DNA of 64,000 nucleotides from Exaiptasia diaphana (lineage: Eukaryota; Cnidaria; Anthozoa; Actiniaria; Aiptasiidae), in NCBI RefSeq assembly GCF_001417965.1, contig NW_018388147.1:110447-174446 (forward strand), given 5' to 3'. The position numbers were made by a program, and so were the translations under genes. Below are positions 38,700 to 51,080 of the stretch, one piece after another. Each line of letters opens with the position of its first letter. The first letter of the stretch is position 1. Under the pieces are notes generated by a model. That model saw only the letters and a program-made list of their open reading frames with translations. It was not told the origin of the DNA and did no database searches.

Positions 38700-38860
38700 C
38701 AGAAAGAGTTGCCCAGAATCCACATCGCGCTGTGGTCTATGTGTAGCTGCATTACTTGCGGTCAGCGGCACTACCACGGTAGAATAGGAAACAAGCACCA
38801 CAACAAGAACAAAGTAGTGTTATGTTTCGATGAAGAAAAGCCATCATTTTGATATTGTTA
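38700..38860 (-). other. Candidate first exon, divergent from TMEM39
   Basis: The minus strand has the donor CTTTCTG|GTAAGTGTC with its exon ending at 38700. The exon's right end is not defined; it should start transcription within about 60-160 bp of the TMEM39 ATG. An ATG at about 38850 opens a 31-codon frame. A second frame, without its own ATG, reads a hydrophobic stretch (YFVLVVVLVSY) and then SNAATHRPQRDVDSGQLFL up to the donor, like a signal peptide followed by a propeptide. The two readings cannot both be used without a frame change, so I leave it as untranslated leader or unresolved. Confidence 0.35.
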
Positions 38861-38919
38861 AGATCTTGATCGCTTTATGCTTCGTGTATAACCATCTTCT
38901 AGTTCCCTCCTGCTGTTTA

Positions 38920-41900
38920 ATGCCTGGCGGGAGGAAATTCACAAGTCTTAAAGCCAGTTCAATTGGTGTTGGTATTCAGAACACTCCAACCAGATCTTGC
39001 CGGTGATTCAAAACTTTTTATTTGTACTTATATGTACAATACCTTTGAATTTCCTTAAAACCACTTGTGATTGTAGTCCAAGACTCATTGTAGCCATTAT
39101 GATGTAGAGGGGTTGATTTCAACAAAAAGATTTTGAATATTTTGTGGTCGTGGAACACCTGTGCTTCACGAAAGCTCCTCTCGTTCATAAATCGACTTTT
39201 GACAGCCGTATTTTTGACTTCGCAGGAACGGATCGTCAAACATTGGAAGTGGCATACACACTATCTCATCGCTGTTGACAATACCACCGTTATTTCACTT
39301 CCCACATCCAAAGATACCAGTTTGGTCGGTGATGGGCTTTGAAGCTCTCTTTCTCTCATTTCTGCTTTCAGCATTAGGGCTTCAGTACATTAACATCTAC
39401 AAACTGGTAAGACACCTTTTGTATGAAAATTACTGGATATGTTATCATTCATCGTTTCTATGGTTTATTCCATCAATCAATTTATTTGGTTGTTTATATT
39501 GTAAGCGTTTAAGCTGCCAAAAATCTCCCTTAACATAACTAATTAAGTATTAATCAATGACAAGGAGAATTTCTGTATAAGCTTTAAATTTTTGGATGAA
39601 ATACAATGAATTTTTGAATCCTCTATATGCGATACTTTTGCTTTCAGGATTATGGCACTGAATGAATTATGTGAAATATGATCCTTCTAAATTGCCAAGA
39701 AACCACACTTGTTATTCTGCCAACAAAGAAAGCTTAAAACATAATAATACAATTGCTATATATTACAAAAGGCTTAAAAGCTTTTATAGAAGCAAAAAGG
39801 AAATTGTGTAATATAAACCATTACTCTGTTTAATGGAGATTGAGTATTTCATCAGATTGACTTTAAAACATCTTAATATTTTCTTTGTTTATTTATACAA
39901 ATTAACTGTTATACCTTTAGATTATTATTCATCAATTAAGTGTTTGATATCAATAAATAAATGTACTCATTAACATTTCTTTTTCAGAACTTTCATGTTG
40001 TTGACCCTTATTTAGTGTCATTCATTGTTGTTTTCTTGAGTCGGCGTGTCACATGGATGGTATTCAAACAGGTATGTATCATACTATAAATGTGAGCACT
40101 ATCAGACATATTATCAGACATATGTTGTAGTGTTTCATGACATGGACTTCATGTGGTGTACAACTTACTCTAACTGTTAATTTTCTACTTAACCACTCAG
40201 TGACCTCTTGAGCAGCTTTTACTAGAATTATTTAAGTGTGTTAAATATTACCATGAATCAAACTATGCAACAGACATTAGTACTCTTTCAAGGAGTGGAT
40301 ATTAATTTAGGTTACTCTATTTCAGATTTTGGCTTCTGAGATATTTTATACAGTAAAATACGTAGCAACCATGCTTATCAAGGCAGTATTGCTGTGTACC
40401 TTCATTGTTGCTACACTTTGGCTACTATGGAAACTATTCCAGCATAACAGCATCCAGAACTATCTTTTTCTCATATATCCGTAAGTGGACTCTTTATATC
40501 AATATAGTTGCTATAATGTTTGTTGCTATGGTAATGCTTGTTACAATCATTGGGCATCGATTAAGGTGGATTTGTGGAGAATATTTGAATTAATTAACAG
40601 AAAACTAACTTGAAAACTGATTTGTGTTTTGTGATTTTATTGAAAGTAACACAGCATGAAGCTGACTATAATGTTGTGTGCAAAATGAAAGGGAAAGTTG
40701 CATTTATTTTGTTGTTTCATTTAGTGTTTTCATGTACCTTTGTGCATTTGGCTTCACACTGGACCCACAAGGCAACAAGGTTATGTTTAAGCTTAGTCCT
40801 CATACAGAAATCCTCCAACCACTCACCATAACAAAACTTACTGACAAGAAAACACTGTCTAATGGAGAAATGAAGCAAGAACTACTTACAACATTGAATA
40901 CCCCATGTAATTTACCACCGGACGCTGTACGATATGAAGCTGAATGTCTACGGACTGACTTCAACTGGAGAGTAAAACAAGTTCTGTTTCAGTCTTTGGT
41001 ATCAGCGTATTATGTTGGATTTATACCTATGAGATTCTCTGAGGTTTGTATGCAGAATTAAATGTTTTAAAAGTATCATTTGATATAATTAAATCAGTAT
41101 GGTTAACTCATGCTATAATCTACAAAGCATATTTGGAAATACATGCAAGTAGAGGGTTAGTAGAAAGTCTACATTGTTTATATCTGAAATCCATGAAGTC
41201 AAAATCACTAATTACATATATTTCCTTGCAAAATATGCTTATAAAATCCACCTATCAATAAACTATACACTTCAAAGCAGTGGATATTGAAAACAGTAAC
41301 TTTTTGAATTCCCTGTACTCACCTGTTTTTAGTCTATAACCAATGTGTTGCCATATCAAACTGGTGACTAGCTCTGTTTTGAGGAATACAGGAAACCCAA
41401 TGTCTTGATCCCTGCTCGGGCTTTCTGTGTGTTGGACTGTTGGGTTTCCTGTGTCTGATATATGCTTTCTATTTTACAGCAATTTTATATATACTATGAC
41501 CTATGGTGGGCCCTACAACAGGCTTTATTCATTTGGCTAAGTTCATTAATTATGCTTATGATATATATGTTACCTATTAACTACTGTGACGCACTACACA
41601 AGTGCGCAACACACCTTGGTGGATGGGAACGTTATCCATGGGGACACAGAGATACTCCACATATGTAAGTAAACATCAGAGTATTAAATGAAGGAAGTTA
41701 GTGACTCATGACATAATTTCATGTTATGTTGTTAGATGGTCACCATTAACAGTATGGCCGCAAGGCGTACTAGTACGATATAACAAGACATTGTATCGTG
41801 GTTTAGGAGTGCATAATGTTGCTGTACCGTCAGATCCTCATCACTCAAGATTTTTTGTAAGTTATTGATGGCTTGACATTCTGCATCTACTAAAATCTAT

Positions 41901-42165
41901 TTTCAGTAAAGAGTTTTTTTTTATGTTGTAGTTCATGTTTGAGTCTCCTCTAAGACTGCTTAACTGGATGGCTGGTACCCTACTGGTTCTTGTGTTTTAT
42001 CAACTCTTTCTGATTACAAGATGTTCTTTCTGGCATCAACTGCTGTCAATAATCGGGATGTTACTATTTAACTATGTTACACTTTATAGAGTATTACGAG
42101 ATCGATGGGCGCTGCAGGGAGTAGTCAAAGAAAGGGAAACCAATCAGAATGACGACTCAGATTAG
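38920..42165 (+). CDS. TMEM39A: TMEM39 family multi-pass membrane protein
   Basis: Eight exons join in phase (38920-39002, 39226-39406, 39988-40071, 40326-40480, 40725-41043, 41480-41664, 41736-41856, 41932-42165), giving 453 residues against about 490 in human TMEM39A/B. The start MPGGRK equals the vertebrate MPGGRR, and RNGS follows across the first intron. Other family matches are [75 protein letters not shown] and PLRLLNWM. About eight hydrophobic segments are visible. TMEM39A is an ER membrane protein linked to autophagy and to ER-to-Golgi traffic of the lipid phosphatase SAC1. Vertebrates have two copies; this single gene could be ancestral to both. It ends toward CEP126. Confidence 0.95.
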
Positions 42166-43097
42166 AAATAACATATCATGCAATCAAGGACAGAGTAAAA
42201 TATAAATTCTTTTTCACTTATGGTTGAGCCTTGGCCTGCATTTTTCCTTTAATATTTATGTATTTTATTTAAGTCCTCTTAAATATGTCGCAAGTATTGC
42301 ATCGTCGTTAGGTTGTCATGGTTACAAATAAAGTAATACCAAATAAAAGGAATATTCAAAAATAAATAGTGTTGGTTACTATTATTAGTCATTATTAATG
42401 GTATTATTGTCATTAGCTGATGGTTAATGGTTTTTGATATGTTATCTATGATATAGTATTACAAAGTACTTCTGTGTATTTCATTTAAGACTTTCTCTTG
42501 GTCCCCTTAGTTGACATACAACATGATGACAAAAATGGAGGTTTAGGGATTAGTTAGAAAGCAGAATATCCACTCTTCTAACTTTTTACTTTAATTTCCT
42601 TTTTTGAACACTTTGTATTCACTCATGCTTTTTTGTAAGTAACACAACATGTCACCATGAAATCTATATACATTGCTACAATCTGGCAAAACCTTGTCTA
42701 TCATATACAGTAATGCAAACAATAATTCATAATGGTGTTAGGGACAATACTGATTGTCAACAGCAAGACCATGTCTGGTATCATTCAAATATAGTAGCTT
42801 GAAGTTGTACAAGCCTCAGCCAATGTTTATATGTTGCTAAAGATGATCTTGGTAAGAATGTGACCAGCAAAGACCAGGAAATGTCTTGTATCATACATAG
42901 TAGTTTGAGTTTGCACCTTCTCTATCTGTGTTTGTATGTTGCTGAGGAAGATCTTTGATGGTTTGCTGCACGATATACTGGCTAGAAAGATCAAGAAATG
43001 AAAGACATTTTCAAGATGCCAACAATTATTAGAACTATTTTGATATAATAATGGTTGGTGAATGTTTTTGCAATGATAAAAATATATTTTTTATGAG
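42166..43097. other. Convergent 3' flanks of TMEM39 and CEP126
   Basis: This AT-rich spacer holds AAATAAAG-type polyadenylation signals near 42327 and a diverged tandem repeat (42770-42997). No gene is seen. Confidence 0.5.
42770..42997. repeat. Two diverged tandem copies of about 115 bp
   Basis: Both copies share ATGTCTGGTATCAT / ATGTCTTGTATCAT, ATAGTAG, TTTATATGTTGCT / TTTGTATGTTGCT, AGATGATCTT / GAAGATCTT and AAAGACCAGGAA / AAAGATCAAGAA. The order is kept, so this is an old duplication rather than chance. Confidence 0.6.
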
Positions 43098-46000
43098 TTA
43101 AGCATTATTACTAAAGCACACAATAATTACCGATGACGATGGTTGTTCATGTCGTCTGTTAATATTTGCAGTGATAGCTTCCTGTGCCTTTAAGCGTTCA
43201 TTGAGTCTATCAAGTGATTGTAGTAGCTTGTTCTCTTCTATGGACAAAGCACTTGGTCCTAAAATAGACAAATAGTATCCCATAAAATATAACAATCATG
43301 TAAGTTGCAATTAAGTTGGATTGTTGAGATATTAACCTGTTCTTGTTGTTTGATGAATTTCTTGTTGAGATGCTTTCATTACTGCCCTTAACTCATTCTG
43401 TGACAGTGGTGTGGGACCAGCTGAATAAATATAAGTTGATAATTAAAGTGCAAATATTAAATTGTTAACACAATATACAAATTCATAGACTGGCAAAGTA
43501 TTTAATTTTGCAACCTTATTTGTTTGAATCATACTGATACTTTTCATTCGATTGTTGACAACATTTATTACTTAAACACTTTACTTCTCGTCATCATCAC
43601 TGATAAATACCTCGTGTTGACATGGTAACAGCAGGTGCCTGCCTACTTGCCATTGGTGAAAACTGTTGCCTAGGAACCACAGGTGGTTTTCCCTGCCCTG
43701 ATTGACGTGTTCTTTGAGCACGATGTTGAAGTAAAGGTTGTTGTCTGTATGGACCCAGGTTGTCAGCAGACCCATACCTTCGTAAAACCTCCTGGGAGCT
43801 ATAACGTCGCATTGTTCCTAAACCAGAGATTGATGCTGCTCTACTTTGAGAAAGAGAAGCATCTCTTGTAGTGTTGTGCATCATGTAAGGGCTGTCTTGT
43901 GTACGTGACCTTCTCACATCTATTCTATTCACACAGGAATCGGAACCAACAGACTGGGTGTCTTTATGATTTAAACAGTTCCGTACTCTATCCCATAATA
44001 TATTAATCTCATCATCTGTAGGTGTCTTATCTAGCGGTATGGACTGTCTAAGTGCTGCGGTTTGAGGGTGAACCAATTCTTTGTCAGAATTCTGTCTGTC
44101 TGTCCTATCCAAGGTACCAGTCCATGGATGATTGACAGCAGGGGATATCTTATGGTTATCAAGATTTGCTGCTTGATTATTACTTCCTGAAGGTCCTAAA
44201 TACACAGGGATCTTTGATGGTTGCCCTCTATTTGATGATAACAACTGAGGTCTTTGTTTAGTAGCAGATCCTGCCCTTGGTTTATGGACCTTTTTATAGA
44301 CTGACTTAAAATCAGTTTTAGGGGAAGCAGGGTTATCAGTAGGCAATGGACTTTCTGATAAATTGATTGTGTTCATAATCTTTTGATGTTCCTCTTGTGC
44401 AAGGCTTGCATTGTTTAACATGCTAATACGCTCCATATCTCTCTGAATGTTTTGTAAAAGTTCATCATCTTCATCACTAGAACTTGAATTCCCTCTACTT
44501 GCATACCTTTGACCTCTTGTTGCTGTAGAAACTACTTGCTTCCCTTTTTGTTGATTTTTGTTATTTTTCTCTTTTACTTTGTCTGGGGTTTGTTGATTTC
44601 TGCTAGCAGGTTCTTTAGATTTTGATGTAGGACTTCTTCTAGCAGCTGATTTAGGCGAGTTCTTCCCTGTGGTTCGTTTAGCTGAAGCTAAAGCTCTTTT
44701 TCGGTGTAGAGGACTACTATAGACCACACCCTTGTGACGAGTGCTGGGATGGGGTGGTCTTGCAATCACTTTATTAACCTGTTTAGTGCTTTTAACTTGA
44801 GGACTGCAGGTCTGTTCTTCATTTTGATTGATATCATCTGAGTGATCTGGTTTGCCAAGTGGATTAACCCTTCCTGTACTCTTAGAATTTGCTTTGTTCA
44901 CACCATTACTAGACCTTTGCCTTGCATGGTTGATATTGTGTTTATCATCTATCAAGTCATATGCAATGCTATTTGCTTTCTTTACCATCTTGTCTTGTTC
45001 AGTTTCATCTCCAAACACAGTTTTTGAAGAGAAAAAGCTCCCTGGGTACCAGCTTTTGTAGTAGGATGAAGTAGGCATGTACACTGATGTATTAGAAACA
45101 ACAGACGGCTGTGTATTTATATGACTGTTGTTCTGATTACTTGGGTAAATATCCATATTGGTTGCAACTGAGCCTGCAATATAATCTACAGCAGATTCCA
45201 GTAAAAGGTCAGGTGCATATCCATATTGTGGTTCTGGTTCCTTAGCAACATGAGTTACCTGATTTGCTTCCTTGGATGTGTTTCTCTGACCAAAAGGGTT
45301 TTTGTATATAGTTGATGGGTTGCCATAGTATTCAATATTAGTATTAATAGTATGATAATCAGTATCATAATTGTTATCATCATCAACTAATGCATCACTA
45401 CTGGTTTGTTCTTGTTTGGTGTCCATTAAAGCTTCTATTTGTTGATGACTTTGCTGTGGACTTGTATCAGCCTCTAAACTATCATGGAGACTATCAAGAC
45501 TATCATTAGTCATAGCTTGTTCATCATCCTTTAAACTCTGATTGCTATTTGGCTCTACTTCAGCCACACATTGCTGTGGACGATCTGTGTGAGTGTTGCT
45601 TGAGAAAGTAGATTCACCTGACGATGCAATGGGTTTATCAAACTGCAACTGAGAGTATACGGACATTGGTACAACCATGCTGCCACTAGAGGCTGATGGG
45701 ACATTATGGATAATTTCAGCTGACTTTACAGGAGTATTGCCTGGTGTTCCAACAATTATTTTGCCTGGTGAAGGAGAACCTACTGGTACACTTGGCTTTA
45801 ATGTGCTGTATGTCGTATTACTTGCAGCTATTCGACTGTTATACTGTTTCACATACTGTTTACAGCTTTCTTTCTCGTCAGTCACTAGTTGACCTGTTAA
45901 ACCATCATCAAACTCTATACTGTCAGAAAATGTAACTCGTCGTCTTCCAGCAGACTTGACTTTTTCCTTGACAATGATTCCAGGAACTTGAGGAGGTTTC

Positions 46001-46985
46001 TCTTGTAAAGGAAACTGATCTGGTGGTACCTCATCCAAACTGTCTAAACTAGTCAGACTACCTGAAGGAGAATTTCTTCTCATTGTCTGTGGTAACGCAC
46101 CCTGTGTAATTTGTCCATTCATAAAGGTAAACATTGGTCCTCCATTTTCCAGAGCATCCTCTCTGAGCTTAATATGATCATCACCTGGTCCAGGTACAAA
46201 GACATCATTACCATGCGTGTCATTATAGAGGTGTTGAGGACCATGGTAAACTATGGTGTTTTCGTTATATGGATTATTCACCATATTCAATGCATCTTCT
46301 AGTGTAGGAACTGTAACTTGTTGACCATTTCTTATAGCAACAATATGTCCCCTTACTACTCTTATGCCATCTTCAACAACTTGAGGTTCTGAAAGAAACA
46401 AAATCATAAATTATGATATACTTTTAAAGACCACGAAAACTGATTACATACCATCTGTTTGTTGTTTTCCACTGCCTGGTCTTGTTTTNTTTCTTAAATA
46501 ATCTTTCTGAAACTTTTGTGTTGCTTCTTGTTTTGCTTTGTGTCGTTCAGACAAAACAGCTTGTCTATTTCTCTCTTCTTCGTCGGCAAGCTCTTTCTTT
46601 CTATTTTCCAGTGCCCTTTAGAAATAAAGATATATTGGTTGGTATCTTTAGTACTTCAGTCCAATACCTGGGGTACATTCTGATCTTACAAACTGGAATT
46701 TTATACTGGTAACTTATACAGGACAACAATGATGATTGTCAGCCATTACTCAGCTGTCTTAGGTACAAACCTGATACACCATATTATCCTTACATGTATA
46801 CAGAAGAATTTGTTCTGAAACATTGATCTACACAACTTTAAAATGCTGTACAACTGACTTACTTTCTTCTCCTGTTAGTTTCTTTTGATAGCTCTCTAAC
46901 TCTATCTTTGATGTTCTGTCCCTCTTTCTTGGCTTGTTCTTTTAGTTTATGTACATGTTCATCTTGGGCTGCCTTATACTTATTG
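43098..46985 (-). CDS. CEP126: Centrosomal protein CEP126 (5' end not found)
   Basis: Five exons join in phase: 46863-46985, 46452-46615, 43611-46388 (a very large exon), 43337-43420 and 43098-43258. They encode about 1103 residues, close to human CEP126 (KIAA1377). The assignment rests on the N-terminal coiled coil (TNRRRKALENRKKELADEEE, ATQKFQKDYLRK), followed by VPTLEDALN and the SLDSLDEV motif, in the order seen in the human protein. The rest is low-complexity, with basic (KRALASAKRTTGK) and Ser-rich parts, and a helical end (ALSIEENKLLQSLDRLNERL). CEP126 sits at the centrosome and basal body and supports pericentriolar satellites, gamma-tubulin recruitment and cilium formation. The exon at 46985 begins mid-codon, so at least one upstream exon is missing. 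One undetermined base lies in the 46452-46615 exon. A donor within the last exon (TCATCG|GTAATT) could give another end. Confidence 0.85.
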
Positions 46986-48706
46986 CTAGCACAAGTCAAG
47001 GATTATTAATTAGTTCTACGATTAACTAACTATACACTTGCGGATTTTTTGTATAAGTTAAAAGCAACTATTGATCCATCTTACATTTGCGATATATTGA
47101 TTGTACAATTCTTCATTTTAGTAAGCAATAAATATTTTGGTTCGAGTCCTTAGTAGCACTACCCAGACATCAGACATCATGTAATAAATATTTCAAATAT
47201 AATATTATTTACATATAAAGTCAGGTAATTAGTTCACAAATAGACTGAACTGGAAAAACTTAATTAGGGAAAAAAGGTTTTAGTGTTTTATGGTGTATAT
47301 TTTATTTTTTATTGACTTCATTTGAGAAATGATCATAGATTCCATGTGTAACCATCTAAATCCAGACTTGACCTGTATAAGTTCAGTTATACTAAAAGCA
47401 TTATATGATTCAAAATAGAAAATTGCTCACCAAGTCAAGTTTAATTTATCATACTATGATTATGTATCGGTATGAATTGTATACAATAAAATAGGCATAC
47501 AGCTTTATCATAGTTATTAAATGTCATACCCAGAAGACAGAGGGAAAGATTTAAGCTTTAACTTATAATAAACGTTAGAGACATCATCACTTGACCTGAT
47601 AATGATATATGACTTTTTCTAAGGCTTTTAAAACGAATAGCTAAGACAAGACACGACAGCTAAAAAGCCTAAATACTAGTTGATAACTTTAGTATAACTA
47701 AAATATTTGTTTTCAACTCAGTCATGATGATAAACATAAGATTTTACAGCAAAAGCTAAATGACTTTTACGACTCTGAACAAATTTCGTAAAGGATACGA
47801 GTAAGCCCCACTTATCATCCTGCATGGTTAACTGTGACGTGGTAGATTTATCCTAGTATCTACGGAATAGCTTGTTCTACGATAATTCATGTTTATCTAA
47901 GGGACAATTTAGATTTTTTCAAGGTTTTGACATCCAAACCTTCCTTGTTGTACTCAGCTTGGCAACAAATCGACATGTTTACCGACAGACACAGATGGAT
48001 CATGGGATATGACTGCCGGGAAGACTGGGAACGAGCATCGCACGGGGCGCATTAATTCTCATTTGGCCCGACAATCCTTTCTCGGGTCTTTTCTTATTTT
48101 TTCTTGTCGTTGTTGACTTTTTGATAGTTCAATTATGCTAAATGTTCCTATTGGCGCGGTCTCCTTACAAGCTTGGATGAGATACTGTTGCTTTTCTAAA
48201 ATGCCTTCTCCTCAGGACGTAAATTGCTCTCTAATTTACAAAAACAAATAATATAATGGTAGAAAAAGCAAAGAGGAAAAGATCAAAGTTGTTTGTGATC
48301 ATTGTCTCTGCCTACCAAACAAAACAACTCAGTGAGCGGAACCATGTTAATGAGCGGAATTATCAATTATTCATATCTTTATAATAAGGATTTGCTACAT
48401 TTCAAACCTCAAATTAACGCACCAATTACAGCGTGATGGGACGAGTCTCATTAAAAAGTAAGGATGGAATTGTCATAACGGGCTATCAAACAATACAATT
48501 TTTCATTGGGGTGAAATAGTCGTCATGACAACGGTATTCTCGTATATTTTGCATTTAGTAGCAGCAAAATAATGTTCGCAGAGGCCTGTTAAATCAAAGA
48601 TTAGCCCTGTTAAAGGAAAGTATCAAGTTAATAGCAAAGCGTCCTGGTACTTACTGAATGTTCGAGATACATTTCACAGTCCCATTCTGAATTCTCATTT
48701 AAGGCG
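46986..48706. other. Spacer between CEP126 and the MOZART-like gene
   Basis: The missing first exon or exons of CEP126 and both promoters should lie here. A minus-strand ATG near 47980 (MSICCQAEYNKEG, with a possible donor after GAAG) is one candidate, but its phase does not fit the next exon I identified. GC-richer sequence at 48000-48070 could be the CEP126 promoter. Confidence 0.4.
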
Positions 48707-49075
48707 ATGGAAAAAGAACAGATAATCAAAGAATCGAGTATTGCCGAGAAAAAAGGGACTAAATTCTCAACTAAGGAAAGATCTCACTCTCAGCGAGAAC
48801 TAAAACTCAAGACACTGAAAGCCGACGCGGAGAGCTTGAAACAATCTCTTACAGCATACAAGACAGAGTACGCAAAAAACAGCAGTAACGACCCGCACTA
48901 TCACGATGAATCTCTTAACGAACTTGTGTCTGCTAGTGGAGTAAAAATGGAACAAGAGGTTCTAGAACATGTGATCGAATTATTGAGACTAGGTGTTAAC
49001 CCTGACAAGATATTACATTTATTTCAAGTTTTAACGAAACTGGAAAAAGAGGCTGAAATGGTTTCGATTATCTAA
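48707..49075 (+). CDS. MZT2: MOZART2-like spindle-organising protein
   Basis: A single-exon frame of 122 residues starts at GCGATGG. The first 60 residues are charged and likely a coiled helix (SQRELKLKTLKADAESLKQS). The C-terminal half resembles the helical MOZART domain: LNELVSASGVKMEQEVLEHV followed by IELLRLGVNPDKILHLFQVL. This pattern, an L-x-x-L..G start and L-x-L-G-V-N/A-P-x-x-x turn, fits MZT2 (ELAQAAG...LLKLNVAPLAVFQML) better than MZT1. MOZART proteins bind gamma-tubulin complex proteins and help attach the gamma-TuRC to centrosomes. Here the domain lies at the C-terminus with a long N-tail, unlike vertebrate MZT2, so a related family is possible. The divergent neighbour is CEP126, also centrosomal. 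Confidence 0.6.
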   Translation: MEKEQIIKESSIAEKKGTKFSTKERSHSQRELKLKTLKADAESLKQSLTAYKTEYAKNSSNDPHYHDESLNELVSASGVKMEQEVLEHVIELLRLGVNPDKILHLFQVLTKLEKEAEMVSII

Positions 49076-49419
49076 GTAAGTAAATGCTAAAAAAATGTTT
49101 TACGAGCCCTGTTGTTAACATAACCCTAACCTCATGATCTTTTTATGGAGGTGCATTAAGACATAATTACCATATAATAATAATTATTCACTATAACGCG
49201 CAATGTATCGTTGAATTTATATTTTCCAAAATTTTGGATTTCACCATTTTTGTTATTCAAAAATTGTTTTCCGTAGTCAAACAGTGAATCTAATCGCATC
49301 TACTAAAATAAACGCAAAACACTCCAAAACAAATACCGGTATTTACTTGTAAAATTTCCCATTTCACCTGCTACTCTTATAACTTGTCCTGCCAAGCAGG
49401 CTGTACTCAAAAGAAATAC

Positions 49420-49626
49420 AGTCATTTTCATCCGTCTGTGAAACAATTACTACTAGTCAGTATTTAATAGTAACTATTAGGGTGTAGTAGGCTACCAAAC
49501 GTCAAAATCAAAATGACTGTTTGCCTAATTGGTTTGTCGCATGTCATAAGTTGAACTATTGGGAGCTATTAGGGGTTAATAGTATTTAATAGTACATTCC
49601 TATTTCACAGACGGATGAAAATGACT
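49420..49626. mobile_element. MITE-like element with inverted ends
   Basis: The left end AGTCATTTTCATCCGTCTGT continues GAAA; the right end is the exact inverse, TTTCACAGACGGATGAAAAT then GACT. Inner arms carry TATTTAATAGTA and CTATTAGG in inverted copies. The outer arms are about 24 bp and perfect, so it may be young. Size is about 207 bp and non-coding. No clear target duplication. Confidence 0.75.
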
Positions 49627-49819
49627 CTACACATCTGGGAGAAATCTTCTCCCTTTCAATGAGCTGGAAGGGGTAAAGTCAACAAACTCGTGGAAGTTAA
49701 TAAAGTTTTAATTTTTATTTTTACTTTTTTAGAGCGATATTACTAACAAAGATTTTGATATCAAATTTCGGTCAACAAGACGCACCTCAGTAAATTGTGA
49801 GGTGACGTTGTGAGTTACA

Positions 49820-50011
49820 ATAGTCTCCTTCACGGTTACCTGCGCCATCTTGAAAGGTAGCCGTGCCTTTGCATCGAAGCGAGACAACCGTTGAGCGTGC
49901 AATGATAGAAACCTNAGGTTTCTATCATTGCACGCTCAACGGTTGTCTCGCTTCGATGCAAAGGCACGGCTACCTTTCAAGATGGCGAAGCTAACCGTGA
50001 AGGAGACTATT
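49820..50011. repeat. Near-perfect 192-bp palindrome centred on an N
   Basis: The arms of about 95 bp differ at only about two positions. The left arm begins AATAGTCTCCTTCACGGTTA and includes TTGCATCGAAGCGAGACAAC; the right arm is the reverse complement, ending TAACCGTGAAGGAGACTATT. The exact centre (49915) is an undetermined base between ACCT and AGGT. Ends with TA/TA would fit a Tc1/mariner-type MITE, but a foldback assembly artefact is also possible. Confidence 0.85.
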
Positions 50012-50171
50012 AGAGTGACTACAAAAATATCGAAGAAAAAACGGTTAAATAATATTAAGGGCATAATATTTCAGTGAAGCCTTCGTTTCACTGCGTCGGT
50101 CCAGCTTATAAAAACTAGTCACTATTATTAAAGTCTTGAATGACGTGACATTTGAGCGTTACGTTACACTG

Positions 50172-50984
50172 CTAAAGTTCATCGCGAGTTTCAGGTTGTT
50201 CGTTTTTCGTGTTCAAGTTCGGTTCTTGTTGGTCTTCGATCAAGTCTTCGAGTTCTGCGGCGTGATTTTCAAGTTTTTCGTTTAGCTGAAACAAACATTA
50301 TAAATCCATCACCGACCAACTAACGCAACCAGCTGAATTTTACCAAGAGAACTAATAAACCACCCCAAAACCTACTAATCAACCTAGGGCTTACGGAATG
50401 ACCAACTAACAAACCCACTAACCAACTAATCAACAAATGACCCTGCCTTCCAGCCAAGACGAACCACCCAAATACCAGCAAGAAACCACTAAGTGACCAG
50501 CTCACAAACACTCATCAACGACCTACTTACCGTCTTTGAATTTGAATCAAATTGTTTTACATCAGACTCATCGAAAAGTCCATCTTTATTCATATCAACA
50601 TCACCAAACAACTACGAATTGAAAATAGCACATCATTACCATGATTACTAATTAACACTAATAACACAGGAACATCTTACTTGCTGAGCGACTCGGCTAA
50701 ACTGATTATTCCACTCGTACTTGCCTCTACCCATAAGTACTTTATCCTGAGAAACAGAAAAGATACTATAACGCACATCATAAACAAAGCACACACTAGC
50801 AAACTTTCTTTCATTGAGGAATCCTGCTTAGAATGATATACTATACTCACATTCTTCATGTGGTTAATGAACATCTCTAGTGACATCTTGCTTTTATCTG
50901 CTGATTTCAAGAAGTTTGAAAAGTACTCTCTGCAAAATACAAAAATATGCTTCACTTTGATTATATAGATAACCATCATTCTTT

Positions 50985-51080
<96 letters not shown>

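Larger units (their letters stand above)
49076..50171. other. Spacer with two foldback elements
   Basis: The 3' flanks of MZT2-like (plus) and the JmjC gene (minus) meet here. Two palindromic elements, 49420-49626 and 49820-50011, fill much of it. No gene is seen. Confidence 0.55.

Noticed and set aside
47130-47160. GGTTCGAGTCC, like a tRNA B box
   Set aside because: No matching A box, acceptor stem or cloverleaf around it.
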